Below are positions 28,054 to 37,840 of a stretch of DNA of 52,819 nt, one piece after another (position 1 is the first letter of the stretch; every line of letters begins with the position of its first letter). The translations under genes were made by a program, and so were the position numbers. Where the stretch lies: contig WFPC01000036.1 of NCBI GenBank assembly GCA_015487785.1, forward strand, positions 1 to 52,819, given 5' to 3'. The notes below the pieces were generated by a model. The model did no database searches and was not told the DNA's origin. It saw only the letters and a list, made by a program, of their open reading frames with translations. This DNA comes from Gammaproteobacteria bacterium. Lineage in GTDB: Bacteria > Pseudomonadota > Gammaproteobacteria > S012-40.

Positions 28054-28731
28054 ATGAAAAAGAACGCCTTGTTTATCGCCCTCAGCCTGGCCCTGGCCAG
28101 CGGCTGCACCAACCTGTCGGTCACCGCGCCGGACACGCCGGCGGAAGACAAACTGGACACCGCCAGTGCTTCGCCCGCGGCACCGGCGACAGCGAGCGCA
28201 GCCCGGGCCAAAGACACCCATGCCCAGGAGTGCACACCACAGGCCAATACCTATTACATCAACGACAAGGGCCGCAAGACCGACATGGTGCGTATCCGCG
28301 CCACCGGCTATGGCGCACCGCCCAAGGCCTTCTATTCCGACCCCCAGCGCCGCCTGATGGCCATGCGCGCGGCCAAGATAGATGCCTATCGCAACCTGGC
28401 CGAGCGGGTCAAGGGCATCCAGATCTGGGGCGGCACCACCGTGGGCGACATGGTGATCGAAAAGGACCGTTTCCGGGTCTACCTGGACACCTACCTGGTG
28501 GGTGCCAAGGTGATCGCGGAAAGTCCCAATGAAGATGGCAGCTTCGAAACCGTGGTGGAACTCAAGGTCAGCAACCGCTTTCTCGACACAGCCCTGGGCA
28601 GGCCCGGCGACGAGTGCGCCCCCGCCGCCCAACAACTCACCCACGAGGCCCGTCCCGAGGAACCTCATCAACTGGACAAGGAGTCCAGCAAGGAGCTGGC
28701 CCAGTCCGATTTCTACTTCGACAAGGAATAG
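28054..28731 (+). CDS. flgP: Flagellar H-ring lipoprotein FlgP (LPP20 family)
   Basis: A 225-residue lipoprotein (lipobox ASGC, Cys about 20). A low-complexity Ala/Thr linker is followed by the LPP20 domain, with MRAAKIDAYRNLAERVKGIQ near residue 108 and VELKVSNRFLD later. FlgP of Vibrio and Campylobacter forms an outer ring around the flagellar motor. It has an extra 40-residue acidic tail. GAGGAG precedes the ATG. flgT follows after six bases; no flgO copy lies between or beside them. Confidence 0.8.
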   Translation: MKKNALFIALSLALASGCTNLSVTAPDTPAEDKLDTASASPAAPATASAARAKDTHAQECTPQANTYYINDKGRKTDMVRIRATGYGAPPKAFYSDPQRRLMAMRAAKIDAYRNLAERVKGIQIWGGTTVGDMVIEKDRFRVYLDTYLVGAKVIAESPNEDGSFETVVELKVSNRFLDTALGRPGDECAPAAQQLTHEARPEEPHQLDKESSKELAQSDFYFDKE

Positions 28732-28737
28732 ACGCCC

Positions 28738-29916
28738 ATGCCCCGCGCGCGCGCCTTGCCCTTCGTATTGCTGGCCTTGCTCCTGCTGACGGGCCTGGCC
28801 TGGCCGCCCGCCGGCCAGGCGGCCGCGGCCCGTCTGGTGGAAGCCGTGGGTAGCGCACCCATCATCAATGGCGCGGTGGTACTGGCCCGACGCCAAGCCA
28901 TTCAGGACGCCATCGAGCAGGCCATGTTGCAAACCGCCGCCCGAGTCGACAGCACCAGCACCATAGCCGCCAATGTGCTGGTGATCGAAAGCTCCCGGGT
29001 CAACGCCGCCGGCACGGTGGAAAACGTGGAAGTCATCGACCAATGGCGCGACAACGAGGTGCTCTACGTGCGCATTCGCGCCCGGGTTCCCCTGGACAAG
29101 CTGCGCAAGCCCTCACCGGCGGCGCGTTACCGCAAAAAGATAGCGGTATTGCAATTCGACGTGGAAAAACGCACCCAGATCGCCGACCTACCCGGTATCG
29201 AGCGCGCCCTGCCACGGGAAATCCTGCGCCGGCTGGAACTCACCGGCGCCTACCTGGGCATAGACGGCAGCCAATACCTGGCCTCCAATACACGCCCCGG
29301 CTACCGCTTCGACAACCCGGCGGTCTACGTCAAGCTGGCACGCAAACTGGGCGCACAAATCGTGCTCTCCGGCATCATCCGCGACATGGGCGTCGACCCC
29401 GGCCTGTTCGGACTGCTCAACCGCAGCCGTCACCTGGAGATCGAACTCTTCCTGCACGACGGCCTCTCCGGCGCCCGCATCGCCCGCTACCGTTTCAGTG
29501 AGAACGTCGCCGGCGGCCACTACTTCGCCGGACACAGCACTTTGTTCTCCAGCGCCGCCTTCTTGCAGACCGACTTTGGCAAAGCCCTGGACCGCATGCT
29601 CCAACGCCAGGTGGAACTGGTCCACCAGGATCTCGAAAAGCTCCCCTTTGCCGCCCGGGTAGTGGAAGTGAATGGTGATCAGATCTATTTCGACGCCGGC
29701 AGCGTCTCGCGGGTCAAGCCCGGCGACGTGCTGATGACCTACCGACTCTCTCCCGACCCCCTGCACGAACCCCAGAGCGGTCGCTTCCTGGGCTACAAGG
29801 AAACGCCCGTGGCCACCCTGTCGGTGGCCCAGACCCAGCCCAATTTCTCTCTGGGCAAACTGGAAACCCAGCAGACCCGGCTACGCCCGGGTGACATCAT
29901 CCGCTTCGGCTGGTGA
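28738..29916 (+). CDS. flgT: Flagellar H-ring assembly protein FlgT
   Basis: A 392-residue periplasmic protein with a signal peptide (about 1-29). The N-terminal part (ARRQAIQDAIEQAMLQTAARV near 53) is the FlgT_N/LPP20-like fold, the middle part (about 130-290) is TolB-like, and the C-terminal part (about 300-390) is a small beta domain ending in LRPGDIIRFGW. FlgT builds the H ring around the LP ring in Vibrio. It shares a transcript with flgP. Confidence 0.8.
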   Translation: MPRARALPFVLLALLLLTGLAWPPAGQAAAARLVEAVGSAPIINGAVVLARRQAIQDAIEQAMLQTAARVDSTSTIAANVLVIESSRVNAAGTVENVEVIDQWRDNEVLYVRIRARVPLDKLRKPSPAARYRKKIAVLQFDVEKRTQIADLPGIERALPREILRRLELTGAYLGIDGSQYLASNTRPGYRFDNPAVYVKLARKLGAQIVLSGIIRDMGVDPGLFGLLNRSRHLEIELFLHDGLSGARIARYRFSENVAGGHYFAGHSTLFSSAAFLQTDFGKALDRMLQRQVELVHQDLEKLPFAARVVEVNGDQIYFDAGSVSRVKPGDVLMTYRLSPDPLHEPQSGRFLGYKETPVATLSVAQTQPNFSLGKLETQQTRLRPGDIIRFGW

Positions 29917-29945
29917 GCCTCACGGGCTCTCGGCCCGAAGGCGCC

Positions 29946-30257
29946 TCAATGCTTGATTTCGGTAATGCGCGCACCCATGTGATAGCTGCGTGCCTGCGGC
30001 AGATATTCCCGCCGTACCACCTCCACCCGGGCAGTCAGGCCGGGCGAAAGCTTCAGCTTGGGCTCCATGTGCACCCACAAACGGGTGCCCACCGGGTACT
30101 CGTGCTCGGCCTGGAACAGAATCCCGCCCGCACTCAAATTGATACAGGTACCCATTTCCTTCAAACCATCCTCCCCCTGCACCACCACCGGGCAGTCCAT
30201 GGGAATGCGGATATGATCGCGTTTCTCTTCGTATTGCTGCTGTGAAATCGGTCGCAT
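29946..30257 (-). CDS. PilZ domain protein
   Basis: A 103-residue single PilZ domain. Both c-di-GMP motifs are present: RDHIR (RxxxR) near residue 13 and NLSAGG (N-x-S-x-x-G) near 40. It should bind c-di-GMP and act on a partner. It faces flgT with 29 bases between the stops, so a motility role is plausible. It is divergent from ackA. Confidence 0.88.
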   Translation of the reverse strand: MRPISQQQYEEKRDHIRIPMDCPVVVQGEDGLKEMGTCINLSAGGILFQAEHEYPVGTRLWVHMEPKLKLSPGLTARVEVVRREYLPQARSYHMGARITEIKH

Positions 30258-30315
30258 GCGTCCTCCGGAATGCTGCCAAACAGCCCTGGCCCTGCAAAAA
30301 GCGTTCTGGTTTTAT

Positions 30316-30412
30316 AACCCGGCAACAATACAGGCCGTGTTCAGCCGGCGAATGACGCCTTGATCTGGAGGACGCTTGTAACCCTGAACACAATATTGTT
30401 TGTTGCCGGGTT
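30316..30412. other. Nested inverted repeat between the PilZ gene and ackA
   Basis: AACCCGGCAACAA at 30316-30328 is the exact reverse complement of TTGTTGCCGGGTT at 30400-30412. Inside it GTGTTCAG at 30337-30344 mirrors CTGAACAC at 30384-30391, and inside that a small hairpin GGCG-AATGA-CGCC lies near 30347-30359. Further out, GCGTCCTCC at 30258-30266 mirrors GGAGGACGC at 30367-30375. As DNA or RNA this can fold into a long branched stem. It could be a leader structure for ackA, a small palindromic mobile element, or an operator pair. Confidence 0.6.
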
Positions 30413-30513
30413 GATACATCTGCGCCCCTTGCGAAACAGCGTATGACAATGCCCCGCTATCGGCTATCATCAACCCATGAGCCATCCGTGGCCCGTGCAG
30501 CAGGGACCTCACC

Positions 30514-31704
30514 ATGAACCAGGCCATACTCGTTCTCAATGCCGGCTCATCCAGCCTCAAGTTCGCCCTGTATGAAGCGGACGGAAACCTGCCTAGACTC
30601 GCCCGGGGCACCTTCAGCGGCCTGCCCGGCCCGGGCCGCCTCCGAATCACCGGCGCCGGGGAGCGGACGCTGACCGATCAGGCGTGCCGTCTGCGCGATC
30701 ATGGCGCGGCCCTGCGTCATCTGCTCGCCTGGCTCCAGGATGTCTTTCCGGACCACGAACTGACCGCCGCCGGGCATCGCCTGGTACACGGCGGCACCCA
30801 TTTCCATGTCCCGCTGCGCATCGACACGGCGACACGACAAAAACTCGACTCGCTGATTCCCCTGGCGCCCTTACACATGCCGCACAACCTGGCCGCCATC
30901 GATATTCTCAGCGAACTGTGCCCGGAACTGACTCAGGTGGCCTGCTTCGACACCGCCTTCCACCACAACCTGCCACTGCGCGAACAACAATTCGCCCTGC
31001 CACGCGAATGGTTCGAACGGGGCGTTCGGCGCTATGGCTTTCACGGCCTGTCCTATGAATACATCGCTGCGGTGTTGCCACAACATCTCGGCGCGGCAGC
31101 ACAGGGACGGGTGGTCGTTGCCCACCTGGGCCACGGCGCCAGCCTGTGCGCCCTGCGCGATGGCCAATCGGTGGCCACCACCATGGGCCTGACGCCACTG
31201 GATGGCATTCCCATGGCCACCCGGCCAGGATCACTGGATCCGGGGATCGTCTTGCACATGATGCGCACGAGCGATCTGGACATCGCCGCCATGGACGAGC
31301 TACTCAACCAGCGCAGCGGCCTGCTCGGGCTATCCGGCATCACGGGCGACATGCAGGCACTGCTGGCCTCCTCCCATCCCCACGCTGCCGAGGCGGTGGA
31401 TCTTTTCGTCTACCACACCCACCGCGCCATCGCTTCGCTGGCGGCGGCCCTCGGCGGCCTCGATGCCCTGGTGTTCACGGCCGGCATCGGCGAGAACGCA
31501 CCGCAGATCCGCGCGCGTATCTGCCATGAAGCCGCCTGGCTCGGCATCCGGCTCGACAGCGAGGCCAATGCCGCAAACCGCACCTGCATCAGCCAGTCCG
31601 GCAGCGCCGTGTCCGTATGGCGCATCGCCACCGACGAGGAAGCCGTCATCGCCAGACATACTCATCGCCTCTTGCCCAACGCAACCAAGGGAGAATCACC
31701 ATGA
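30514..31704 (+). CDS. ackA: Acetate kinase
   Basis: AckA makes ATP and acetate from acetyl phosphate and ADP, reversibly. The 396 residues match the family: [13 protein letters not shown] at the start (phosphate-binding loop), the adjacent-Arg and His region [10 protein letters not shown] near 172, and the TAGIGENA loop near 325. It is the first gene of ackA-xfp-glgP and overlaps xfp by ATGA. A weak ATGACA-N16-TATCAT at about 30443-30470 could be the promoter. No pta gene is beside it; the phosphoketolase supplies acetyl phosphate instead. Confidence 0.94.
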   Translation: MNQAILVLNAGSSSLKFALYEADGNLPRLARGTFSGLPGPGRLRITGAGERTLTDQACRLRDHGAALRHLLAWLQDVFPDHELTAAGHRLVHGGTHFHVPLRIDTATRQKLDSLIPLAPLHMPHNLAAIDILSELCPELTQVACFDTAFHHNLPLREQQFALPREWFERGVRRYGFHGLSYEYIAAVLPQHLGAAAQGRVVVAHLGHGASLCALRDGQSVATTMGLTPLDGIPMATRPGSLDPGIVLHMMRTSDLDIAAMDELLNQRSGLLGLSGITGDMQALLASSHPHAAEAVDLFVYHTHRAIASLAAALGGLDALVFTAGIGENAPQIRARICHEAAWLGIRLDSEANAANRTCISQSGSAVSVWRIATDEEAVIARHTHRLLPNATKGESP

Positions 31705-34061
31705 ACACTCCGCAGTCCCCGCACGAGGAAGAACTGCAACGCCTCCACGCCTGGTGGCGCGCGGCCAACTACCTGTCCGCCGGGCAGATCTTCCTGCTGG
31801 ACAACCCCCTGCTGGAAGAGCCCCTCCGGCCCGAACACGTCAAGCCCCGACGCCTGGGCCACTGGGGCACCACGCCGGGCCTGAATCTACTCTACGCGCA
31901 CATGAACCGCGTCATCCGCAGATACGGCCTGAACGCCATCTATATCACCGGACCCGGCCACGGTGGCCCCGCCCTGGTAGCCAACACCTGGCTGGAAGGC
32001 TCTTATTCGGAGCGTTACCCCGACGTTCCTCAAGACAAGGACGGCATGCGCCGCCTGTTCCGGCAATTCTCCTTTCCCGGTGGCGTGCCCAGTCACTGTG
32101 CGCCGGAGACTCCCGGTTCCATCAACGAGGGCGGCGAGCTGGGCTATTCCCTGGCCCATGCCTATGGCGCGGTGTTCGACAACCCGGATCTGCTGGCCCT
32201 GTGTGTGGTGGGCGACGGCGAGGCAGAAACCGGCCCCCTGGCCACGGCCTGGCACTCCAACAAATTTCTCAACCCCGCGCGCGACGGCGCCGTGCTGCCG
32301 GTGCTGCACCTCAACGGCTACAAGATCGCCAACCCGACCGTGCTGGCCCGCATCGACGAAACCGAACTCATCCGCCTGTTCGAGGGCTATGGCTATCACC
32401 CCTACCTGGTGGCCGGCAGCGACCCCATGCAGGTACACCGGCAATTGGCCACCACCCTCGATGCCGTGATCGCCGAAATCCATGCCATCCAGGCGCGGGC
32501 GCGGGAAAACGGCGACCGGCACCTGCCCCGCTGGCCCATGATCATCCTGCGCACCCCCAAGGGCTGGACCGGTCCCGAGGAGGTGGATGGCCTGAAAGTG
32601 GAAGACTTCTGGCGCAGCCACCAGGTACCCATACCCGACGCCCGTTCAACGCCACACCTGAAGATCCTCGAGCGCTGGATGAAGAGCTACAAGCCACAAG
32701 AGCTGTTCGAGAATGGCCGGCTCAGGCCCGAAATTGCCGCGCTGGCCCCCGAGGGCGAGCGCCGCATGGGTGCCAACCCCCACGCCAATGGCGGACTACT
32801 GCTCAAGCCCCTGCACCTGCCCAACTACCGGGACTACGCCGTGCAAGTGAAACACCCCGGTGCCGATTTCGGCGAAGCCACCCGCCGCCTGGGCGAATAC
32901 CTGCGCGACGTGATGAAGCTGAATATGGAAACGGCCAACTTCCGCGTCATGGGGCCGGACGAAACCGCCTCCAACCGGCTCTCGGCCCTGTTCGAGGTAA
33001 CCGACAGAACATGGATGTCACCCACTTGCGATTACGACGACCATCTGGCACCCGACGGCCGGGTGATGGAAATCCTCTCCGAGCACACCTGTCAGGGCTG
33101 GCTGGAAGGCTATCTGCTGACCGGCCGGCACGGCTTCTTCTCCTGCTACGAGGCCTTCATCCACATCGTCGACTCCATGTTCAACCAGCACGCCAAATGG
33201 CTGAAGGTGTGCAACGAAATCCCCTGGCGGGCCGACATCGCCTCGCTCAACATTCTGCTCACCTCCCACGTCTGGCGCCAGGACCACAACGGCTTCTCCC
33301 ACCAGGACCCGGGCTTCATCGACCATGTGGTGAACAAGAAGGCTGACATCGTGCGAGTCTATCTGCCGCCGGACGCCAACTGCCTGCTCTATGTGGCCCA
33401 CGAATGTCTGCAATCACGCAACCTGGTCAACGTGATCGTGGCCGGCAAACAACCAGAGCCCCAGTGGCTGGACATGGACGCGGCCATCAAGCATTGCTCC
33501 GCCGGTATCGGCATCTGGGAATGGGCCAGCAGTGACCAGCAGGGCAAGCCGGATGTGGTCATGGCCTGCTGCGGCGATGTACCCACCATCGAAACCCTGG
33601 CCGCCGTGGATCTGCTGCGCAGACTGGTGCCGGAGTTGCGCATCCGCGTTATCAACGTGGTGGATCTCATGACCCTGCAACCCCACGAGGAACATCCCCA
33701 CGGCCTGCGCGACGCCGACTTCGACGCCCTGTTCGGCACCGACGTACCGGTGATCTTTGCCTTCCATGGCTATCCCTGGCTGATCCACCGGTTGACCTAC
33801 CGCCGACACTTCCACGAGCATCTGCACGTGCGCGGCTACAAGGAAGAAGGCACCACCACCACGCCCTTCGACATGGTGGTTCGCAACGACCTGGACCGCT
33901 TCCACCTGGTAATGGACGTGGCCGACCGAGTAGCGACCCTGAGCGACCGTGCCGGCCACATCCACCAGGCCATGCACGACAAACTGGTGGAACACAGGGA
34001 ATACATCACCACCCACGGCGAGGACATGCCCGAGATCCGCGACTGGAAATGGCCGGCATGA
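31701..34061 (+). CDS. xfp: Phosphoketolase (xylulose 5-P / fructose 6-P)
   Basis: A 786-residue thiamine-diphosphate enzyme that splits xylulose 5-phosphate or fructose 6-phosphate with phosphate into acetyl phosphate and a shorter sugar phosphate. The N-terminal domain has GPGHGGPA near 80, [20 protein letters not shown] near 127 and the diphosphate motif GDGEAETGP near 174. The C-terminal domain runs from about 600 with [12 protein letters not shown] near 695. The ATG overlaps ackA, which confirms the start. Which sugar is preferred cannot be read from sequence. Confidence 0.93.
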   Translation: MNTPQSPHEEELQRLHAWWRAANYLSAGQIFLLDNPLLEEPLRPEHVKPRRLGHWGTTPGLNLLYAHMNRVIRRYGLNAIYITGPGHGGPALVANTWLEGSYSERYPDVPQDKDGMRRLFRQFSFPGGVPSHCAPETPGSINEGGELGYSLAHAYGAVFDNPDLLALCVVGDGEAETGPLATAWHSNKFLNPARDGAVLPVLHLNGYKIANPTVLARIDETELIRLFEGYGYHPYLVAGSDPMQVHRQLATTLDAVIAEIHAIQARARENGDRHLPRWPMIILRTPKGWTGPEEVDGLKVEDFWRSHQVPIPDARSTPHLKILERWMKSYKPQELFENGRLRPEIAALAPEGERRMGANPHANGGLLLKPLHLPNYRDYAVQVKHPGADFGEATRRLGEYLRDVMKLNMETANFRVMGPDETASNRLSALFEVTDRTWMSPTCDYDDHLAPDGRVMEILSEHTCQGWLEGYLLTGRHGFFSCYEAFIHIVDSMFNQHAKWLKVCNEIPWRADIASLNILLTSHVWRQDHNGFSHQDPGFIDHVVNKKADIVRVYLPPDANCLLYVAHECLQSRNLVNVIVAGKQPEPQWLDMDAAIKHCSAGIGIWEWASSDQQGKPDVVMACCGDVPTIETLAAVDLLRRLVPELRIRVINVVDLMTLQPHEEHPHGLRDADFDALFGTDVPVIFAFHGYPWLIHRLTYRRHFHEHLHVRGYKEEGTTTTPFDMVVRNDLDRFHLVMDVADRVATLSDRAGHIHQAMHDKLVEHREYITTHGEDMPEIRDWKWPA

Positions 34062-34092
34062 CAACGCGGGAACCACACGGAAACACGCCAAG

Positions 34093-36597
34093 ATGAATGC
34101 ATCACCCTATGAACTGCGCCCCGACCTGCCACGGGAACTGGCGGAACTGCGTCTGCTGGCACTGGACCTGCGCTGGTCCTGGAGCCACGCGGCCGACCGT
34201 TTGTGGCGCACCATCGATGCAGAACTGTGGCTACACACCCGCAACCCCTGGCTGATCCTGCAGACAGTGAGCCTGCGCCGTCTCGAGCAACTGGCCGCCG
34301 ACGAAGACTTCCGCCAGTTGCTCCGGCAACTGCGCGAGGAGCAAGTGGCCGCCCTCGGCGGCAACACCTGGTTCGGGCGCAAACATCCCGGGTGCTCGCT
34401 CCGCATCGCCTATTTCTGCATGGAATTCGGCCTCACCGAAGCCTTGCCCCTGTACTCGGGCGGGCTGGGCGTGCTGGCTGGCGACCATCTGAAGACCGCC
34501 AGTGAACTGGGAGTGCCTCTGGTGGCCGTAGGCCTGCTCTATCAACAGGGCTATTTCCGCCAGGCCCTGGGCACCCACGGCGAACAACTGGCCTTCTATC
34601 CCTTCAACGACCCCTCACTGATGCCCATCCTACCGGTGCGCAACAGCGAAGGCGAATGGATCAGCATTGCCCTGGAGCTGCCCGGCCGCACCTTGCGCCT
34701 GCGCCCCTGGCGGGCCCAGGTAGGCCGTATCAGCCTCTACCTGCTGGACAGCAACGACCCCCTCAACGACCCGGCCGACCGCGGCATCACCAGCGAACTC
34801 TACGGCGGTGGCCGGGAGTTGCGCCTGCAACAGGAGCTGGTGCTGGGTATCGGCGGCCATCGCCTGCTGCAAACCCTGGGCGAGACCCCGGATGTCTGCC
34901 ATCTGAACGAAGGCCATGCCGCATTTGCCGTACTGGAACGTGCCCGGCTGTTCATGAGTCGGCATGGCGTCGACTTCGAAACCGCCCTCATGGCCACCCG
35001 CGCCGGCAACCTGTTCACCACCCACACGCCTGTGGATGCCGGCTTCGATCGTTTCGAGCCGGAGCTGGTACGCCACTACCTCTCGCCGTGGGCACAACAG
35101 GCCGGCATCGCCATCGAGCACCTGCTGCGCCTCGGTCGCGGCCATACCGAAGCCCACGGCGACAACTTCAACATGGCCTGGCTGGGCATCCACGCCAGCG
35201 GCGCCGTCAACGGCGTCAGCCGCCTGCACGGTGCCGTCAGCCGCCATTTGTTCCAGCCCCTGTTCCCTCGCTGGCCGGCCTGCGAGGTACCGGTGGGTCA
35301 TGTGACCAACGGTGTGCACATGCCCAGTTGGGACTCCCCCGAGTCGGACCGCCTGTGGACCAACACCTGTGGCAAGGAACGCTGGCGCGAGCAACCCCAG
35401 GCCATGCGCAAAAACATCCTCGAACTGTCCGACCAGAGCCTGTGGGAAATGCGCGCTCGCAACCGCCAGCGCCTCATTCAGTGGATTCGCCAGCGCCAGC
35501 CGGGGCGACAAATCATCCAGAGCCAGACCGAGGAACTGCTCGACCCCAATGCACTGACCCTGGGCTTCGCCCGCCGCTTCGCCACCTACAAGCGCCCCAA
35601 CCTGCTACTGCGCGACCCCCAGCGCCTGGCCCGGCTACTGACCCGCATGGATCGCCCGGTACAACTGGTGCTGGCCGGCAAGGCCCATCCCCAGGACCGG
35701 GAGGGCCAGGCCATGATCCGGCAATGGGTGGAATTCATCCAGCGCCACGAACTGCAGCGCCACATCGTCTTTCTTCTGGACTACGACCTGCTGACCGCCG
35801 ATCACCTTGTGGAAGGCGTGGACGTCTGGATCAACACCCCGCGCCGCCCCTGGGAAGCCTGCGGCACCTCCGGCATGAAAGTCCTGGTCAATGGCGGACT
35901 CAACCTCTCGGAACTGGACGGCTGGTGGGCCGAGGCCTGGAACCCGCAACTCGGCTGGGCCCTGGGTGATGGCCGGGAACACGATGCCGACCCGCACTGG
36001 GATGCGCGCGAGGCCGAAGAACTCTACGACAAGCTGGAACACGAAATCGTCCCGGCTTTCTATCGACGCAATGCGCTTGGCATCCCCGAAGACTGGGTGG
36101 CCATGATGCGTCATTCCATGGCCGAACTCACGCCGGCATTCTCCAGCAACCGCATGCTGCGTGACTACGTGGAAAACTACTACCTGCCCCTGGCCGAGCG
36201 CGTCGCGCGCCGGCAACGCAACGACGCCCGCCTGGCGCAGGAACTTTGCCACTGGCGCCGGCAAGTGGAATCCCACTGGCCGGCGATCCGTTTCGGCAAC
36301 CTGCAAATTCGGCGCAACGCAGACCACATCCATTGCGAGATTCAGCTCTACCTCGACGACCTCGACCCCAAAGCCGTGCGCGTGGAATGGTACGCGGAAC
36401 CGCTACCCGGACAGTCAGAACCCGAACGCCATCCCCTGTCGCGCCGCGAGCGGCTGGCCGGCGCCGTCAACGGCTGGCGCTACGACATCACCCTGGCGAC
36501 CCAACGCCCGGTGGATGACTACACGGTACGCGTCATCCCCTGGCATCCCGAGGCCATCGTCCCCCTGGAATGCAAACCCATCCTGTGGCAGCGCTGA
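34093..36597 (+). CDS. glgP: Alpha-glucan (glycogen) phosphorylase, long-spaced GT35 type
   Basis: An 834-residue phosphorylase that releases glucose 1-phosphate from glycogen or maltodextrin. It starts with the DUF3417 domain (LRLLALDLRWSWSHAADRLW) typical of this subclass. The catalytic domain has IAYFCMEFGLTEALPLYSGGLG near 103 and the PLP Lys in GTSGMKVLVNG near 595. About 100 extra residues form a C-terminal tail. Start at 34093, 31 bases after xfp, with no clear ribosome site. Glucose 1-phosphate made here can feed fructose 6-phosphate to the phosphoketolase. Confidence 0.92.
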   Translation: MNASPYELRPDLPRELAELRLLALDLRWSWSHAADRLWRTIDAELWLHTRNPWLILQTVSLRRLEQLAADEDFRQLLRQLREEQVAALGGNTWFGRKHPGCSLRIAYFCMEFGLTEALPLYSGGLGVLAGDHLKTASELGVPLVAVGLLYQQGYFRQALGTHGEQLAFYPFNDPSLMPILPVRNSEGEWISIALELPGRTLRLRPWRAQVGRISLYLLDSNDPLNDPADRGITSELYGGGRELRLQQELVLGIGGHRLLQTLGETPDVCHLNEGHAAFAVLERARLFMSRHGVDFETALMATRAGNLFTTHTPVDAGFDRFEPELVRHYLSPWAQQAGIAIEHLLRLGRGHTEAHGDNFNMAWLGIHASGAVNGVSRLHGAVSRHLFQPLFPRWPACEVPVGHVTNGVHMPSWDSPESDRLWTNTCGKERWREQPQAMRKNILELSDQSLWEMRARNRQRLIQWIRQRQPGRQIIQSQTEELLDPNALTLGFARRFATYKRPNLLLRDPQRLARLLTRMDRPVQLVLAGKAHPQDREGQAMIRQWVEFIQRHELQRHIVFLLDYDLLTADHLVEGVDVWINTPRRPWEACGTSGMKVLVNGGLNLSELDGWWAEAWNPQLGWALGDGREHDADPHWDAREAEELYDKLEHEIVPAFYRRNALGIPEDWVAMMRHSMAELTPAFSSNRMLRDYVENYYLPLAERVARRQRNDARLAQELCHWRRQVESHWPAIRFGNLQIRRNADHIHCEIQLYLDDLDPKAVRVEWYAEPLPGQSEPERHPLSRRERLAGAVNGWRYDITLATQRPVDDYTVRVIPWHPEAIVPLECKPILWQR

Positions 36598-36872
36598 AAG
36601 CCCGGACACGGGGAGACCGAACCGTTGTGTGAAATTCGCGGGAAATGGTGGGCACTTGTGCTCCTCAAGGCCAAGACATCCAGATCGTATGCCTGCAACA
36701 ATCTGGACGAACATGCGTATCGCGCAATCTGAATAGTCTTGCTTTCAACTATTGCCGGATTGATAACTCATGCACATCTCCACACCCCGCTGGAGAAGGC
36801 CAGCACCAGGCCGGGCGAGGTGATCCGGGTTTTCGGGAGCTGCCCTAGACGCTGGGTTGGCCGGTCATTGGC
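36598..36872. other. Gene-free stretch after glgP
   Basis: No gene, RNA gene or terminator with a T-run was recognised. It holds a modest dyad (TCCAGAT at 36679-36685 with ATCTGGA at 36701-36707) and TTGCCGGATTGATA at 36752-36765, which nearly repeats the sequence at 30403-30416 before ackA. No copy of the tRNA-Met 3' end was found here. Confidence 0.4.
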
Positions 36873-37286
36873 TCACGGCAACCTGGAAGGATCTAGCCGT
36901 CTTGGTGGGTCCGGCTTGATGTCCCCCAGAATTCTCCCAGCAGCTTTACCTCCTCCGCATTTCCTTACTTTGTACCCCCACGGGGGCGTATCCCAGTAAT
37001 AAAGGCGCATGTAGAACCCCCAATGCTTTACATAAAACGCCGCCGCAAAAGGGTTGGTATTCGCAAGCTCGGTTGAAATCCATAACCCGTATCGCTCGTA
37101 CACCAGCCACTCAACAAACCCGCACCCATGCGGCCCAATGGCGCGAATCACGCATTGGGCTGCTTCAATAACATCACTTCTGTCGAGTATCCATTGGCCA
37201 CGATTGAAGGCATAACCCGGGATGACACTGGCGGCCTGTGCACCCAACTGTTGCCTGTATGTCTCCCATTCAGCCTCAGTTCGCAT
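36873..37286 (-). CDS. Hypothetical protein next to the integrase remnant
   Basis: A 137-residue frame rich in aromatic residues (WILDRSD, FVEWLVYERYGLWIS, FYVKHWGFYMRLYYWD) that I do not recognise. Its ATG overlaps the stop of the integrase frame by 11 bases and GGGGCGAG lies just before it, so it may once have been co-translated with the integrase. No signal peptide or clear membrane helix. It may be cargo of the worn element, or decayed itself. Confidence 0.5.
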   Translation of the reverse strand: MRTEAEWETYRQQLGAQAASVIPGYAFNRGQWILDRSDVIEAAQCVIRAIGPHGCGFVEWLVYERYGLWISTELANTNPFAAAFYVKHWGFYMRLYYWDTPPWGYKVRKCGGGKAAGRILGDIKPDPPRRLDPSRLP

Positions 37287-37697
37287 CTCGCCCCTTCCTT
37301 GCGGCAGGCACTTCCACCATCTCGGTATCCGTCTTGAGCCGATCCAAATACTCCACCCATGCCTGCATCAACTGGTGGCGCTGTGCCAGGAAGCGCGTCC
37401 AGTTATAGGCCTGCCTCAGGGTGTCGGGCATTTTGTGGGGTAGCTGGTGCTCGATCACCTCGGACGGGTAGCCCAGGCGGCGATAGGCGGCATTGATGGC
37501 AGTCTTGCTCATGGGCCGCAGGGGTGAACGGCCACCAGGGAAAAGCAGCTTTCCTTGCCGGTGCCGGGCATCGGTATTTGAAGCGCTGGCGCTTGGCACC
37601 CTGGGACGACTTCCTGGTACAGCCCCTTCTCGTCATACAGCTTGAATGTCCGCTCTCTGGGCTTCGCGTTCCGAACAGCAGTATCAGTCAGTGCCAT
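37276..37697 (-). pseudogene. Remnant of a P4-type tyrosine integrase
   Basis: The start MALTDTAVRNAKPRERTFKL is the standard N-terminus of P4-like integrases. After about 30 residues the reading frame shifts (GAKRQRFKYR continues in another frame), and then the text jumps to the late catalytic domain (LLFPGGRSPLRPMSKTAINA). A second jump removes the HGFR segment before PSEVIEHQLPH, and the end AYNWTRFLAQRH with the Tyr remains. About 280 codons of a usual 400 are missing, so it cannot be active. It points away from the tRNA-Met gene, as normal for such elements. Confidence 0.85.
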
Positions 37698-37741
37698 GGT
37701 TTCGGCTCCTCTTGGAGCAACTCAAGTGGGACATCCGGGAA

Positions 37742-37786
37742 AAGTTGCCCCACTCCCTCTCGAAGCTGCCCCCAAAGTTGCCCCAA
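37742..37786. repeat. Direct repeats AAAGTTGCCCCA, likely integrase arm sites
   Basis: AAAGTTGCCCCA occurs at 37742-37753 and again at 37775-37786, 33 bases apart (about three helical turns), with a degenerate copy AAGCTGCCCCCA at 37764-37775. Placed between the integrase start and the tRNA-Met, they fit arm-type binding sites of the former attachment region. Confidence 0.5.
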
Positions 37787-37840
37787 TTTTTCAGGGGCAC
37801 CCCTGCAACAGTAGGGGACAACATGGGATAAGCCTAGCAT

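Noticed and set aside
31463-33346. Second long frame inside ackA and xfp
   Set aside because: Pro/Arg-rich out-of-frame reading of xfp, which is complete on its own.
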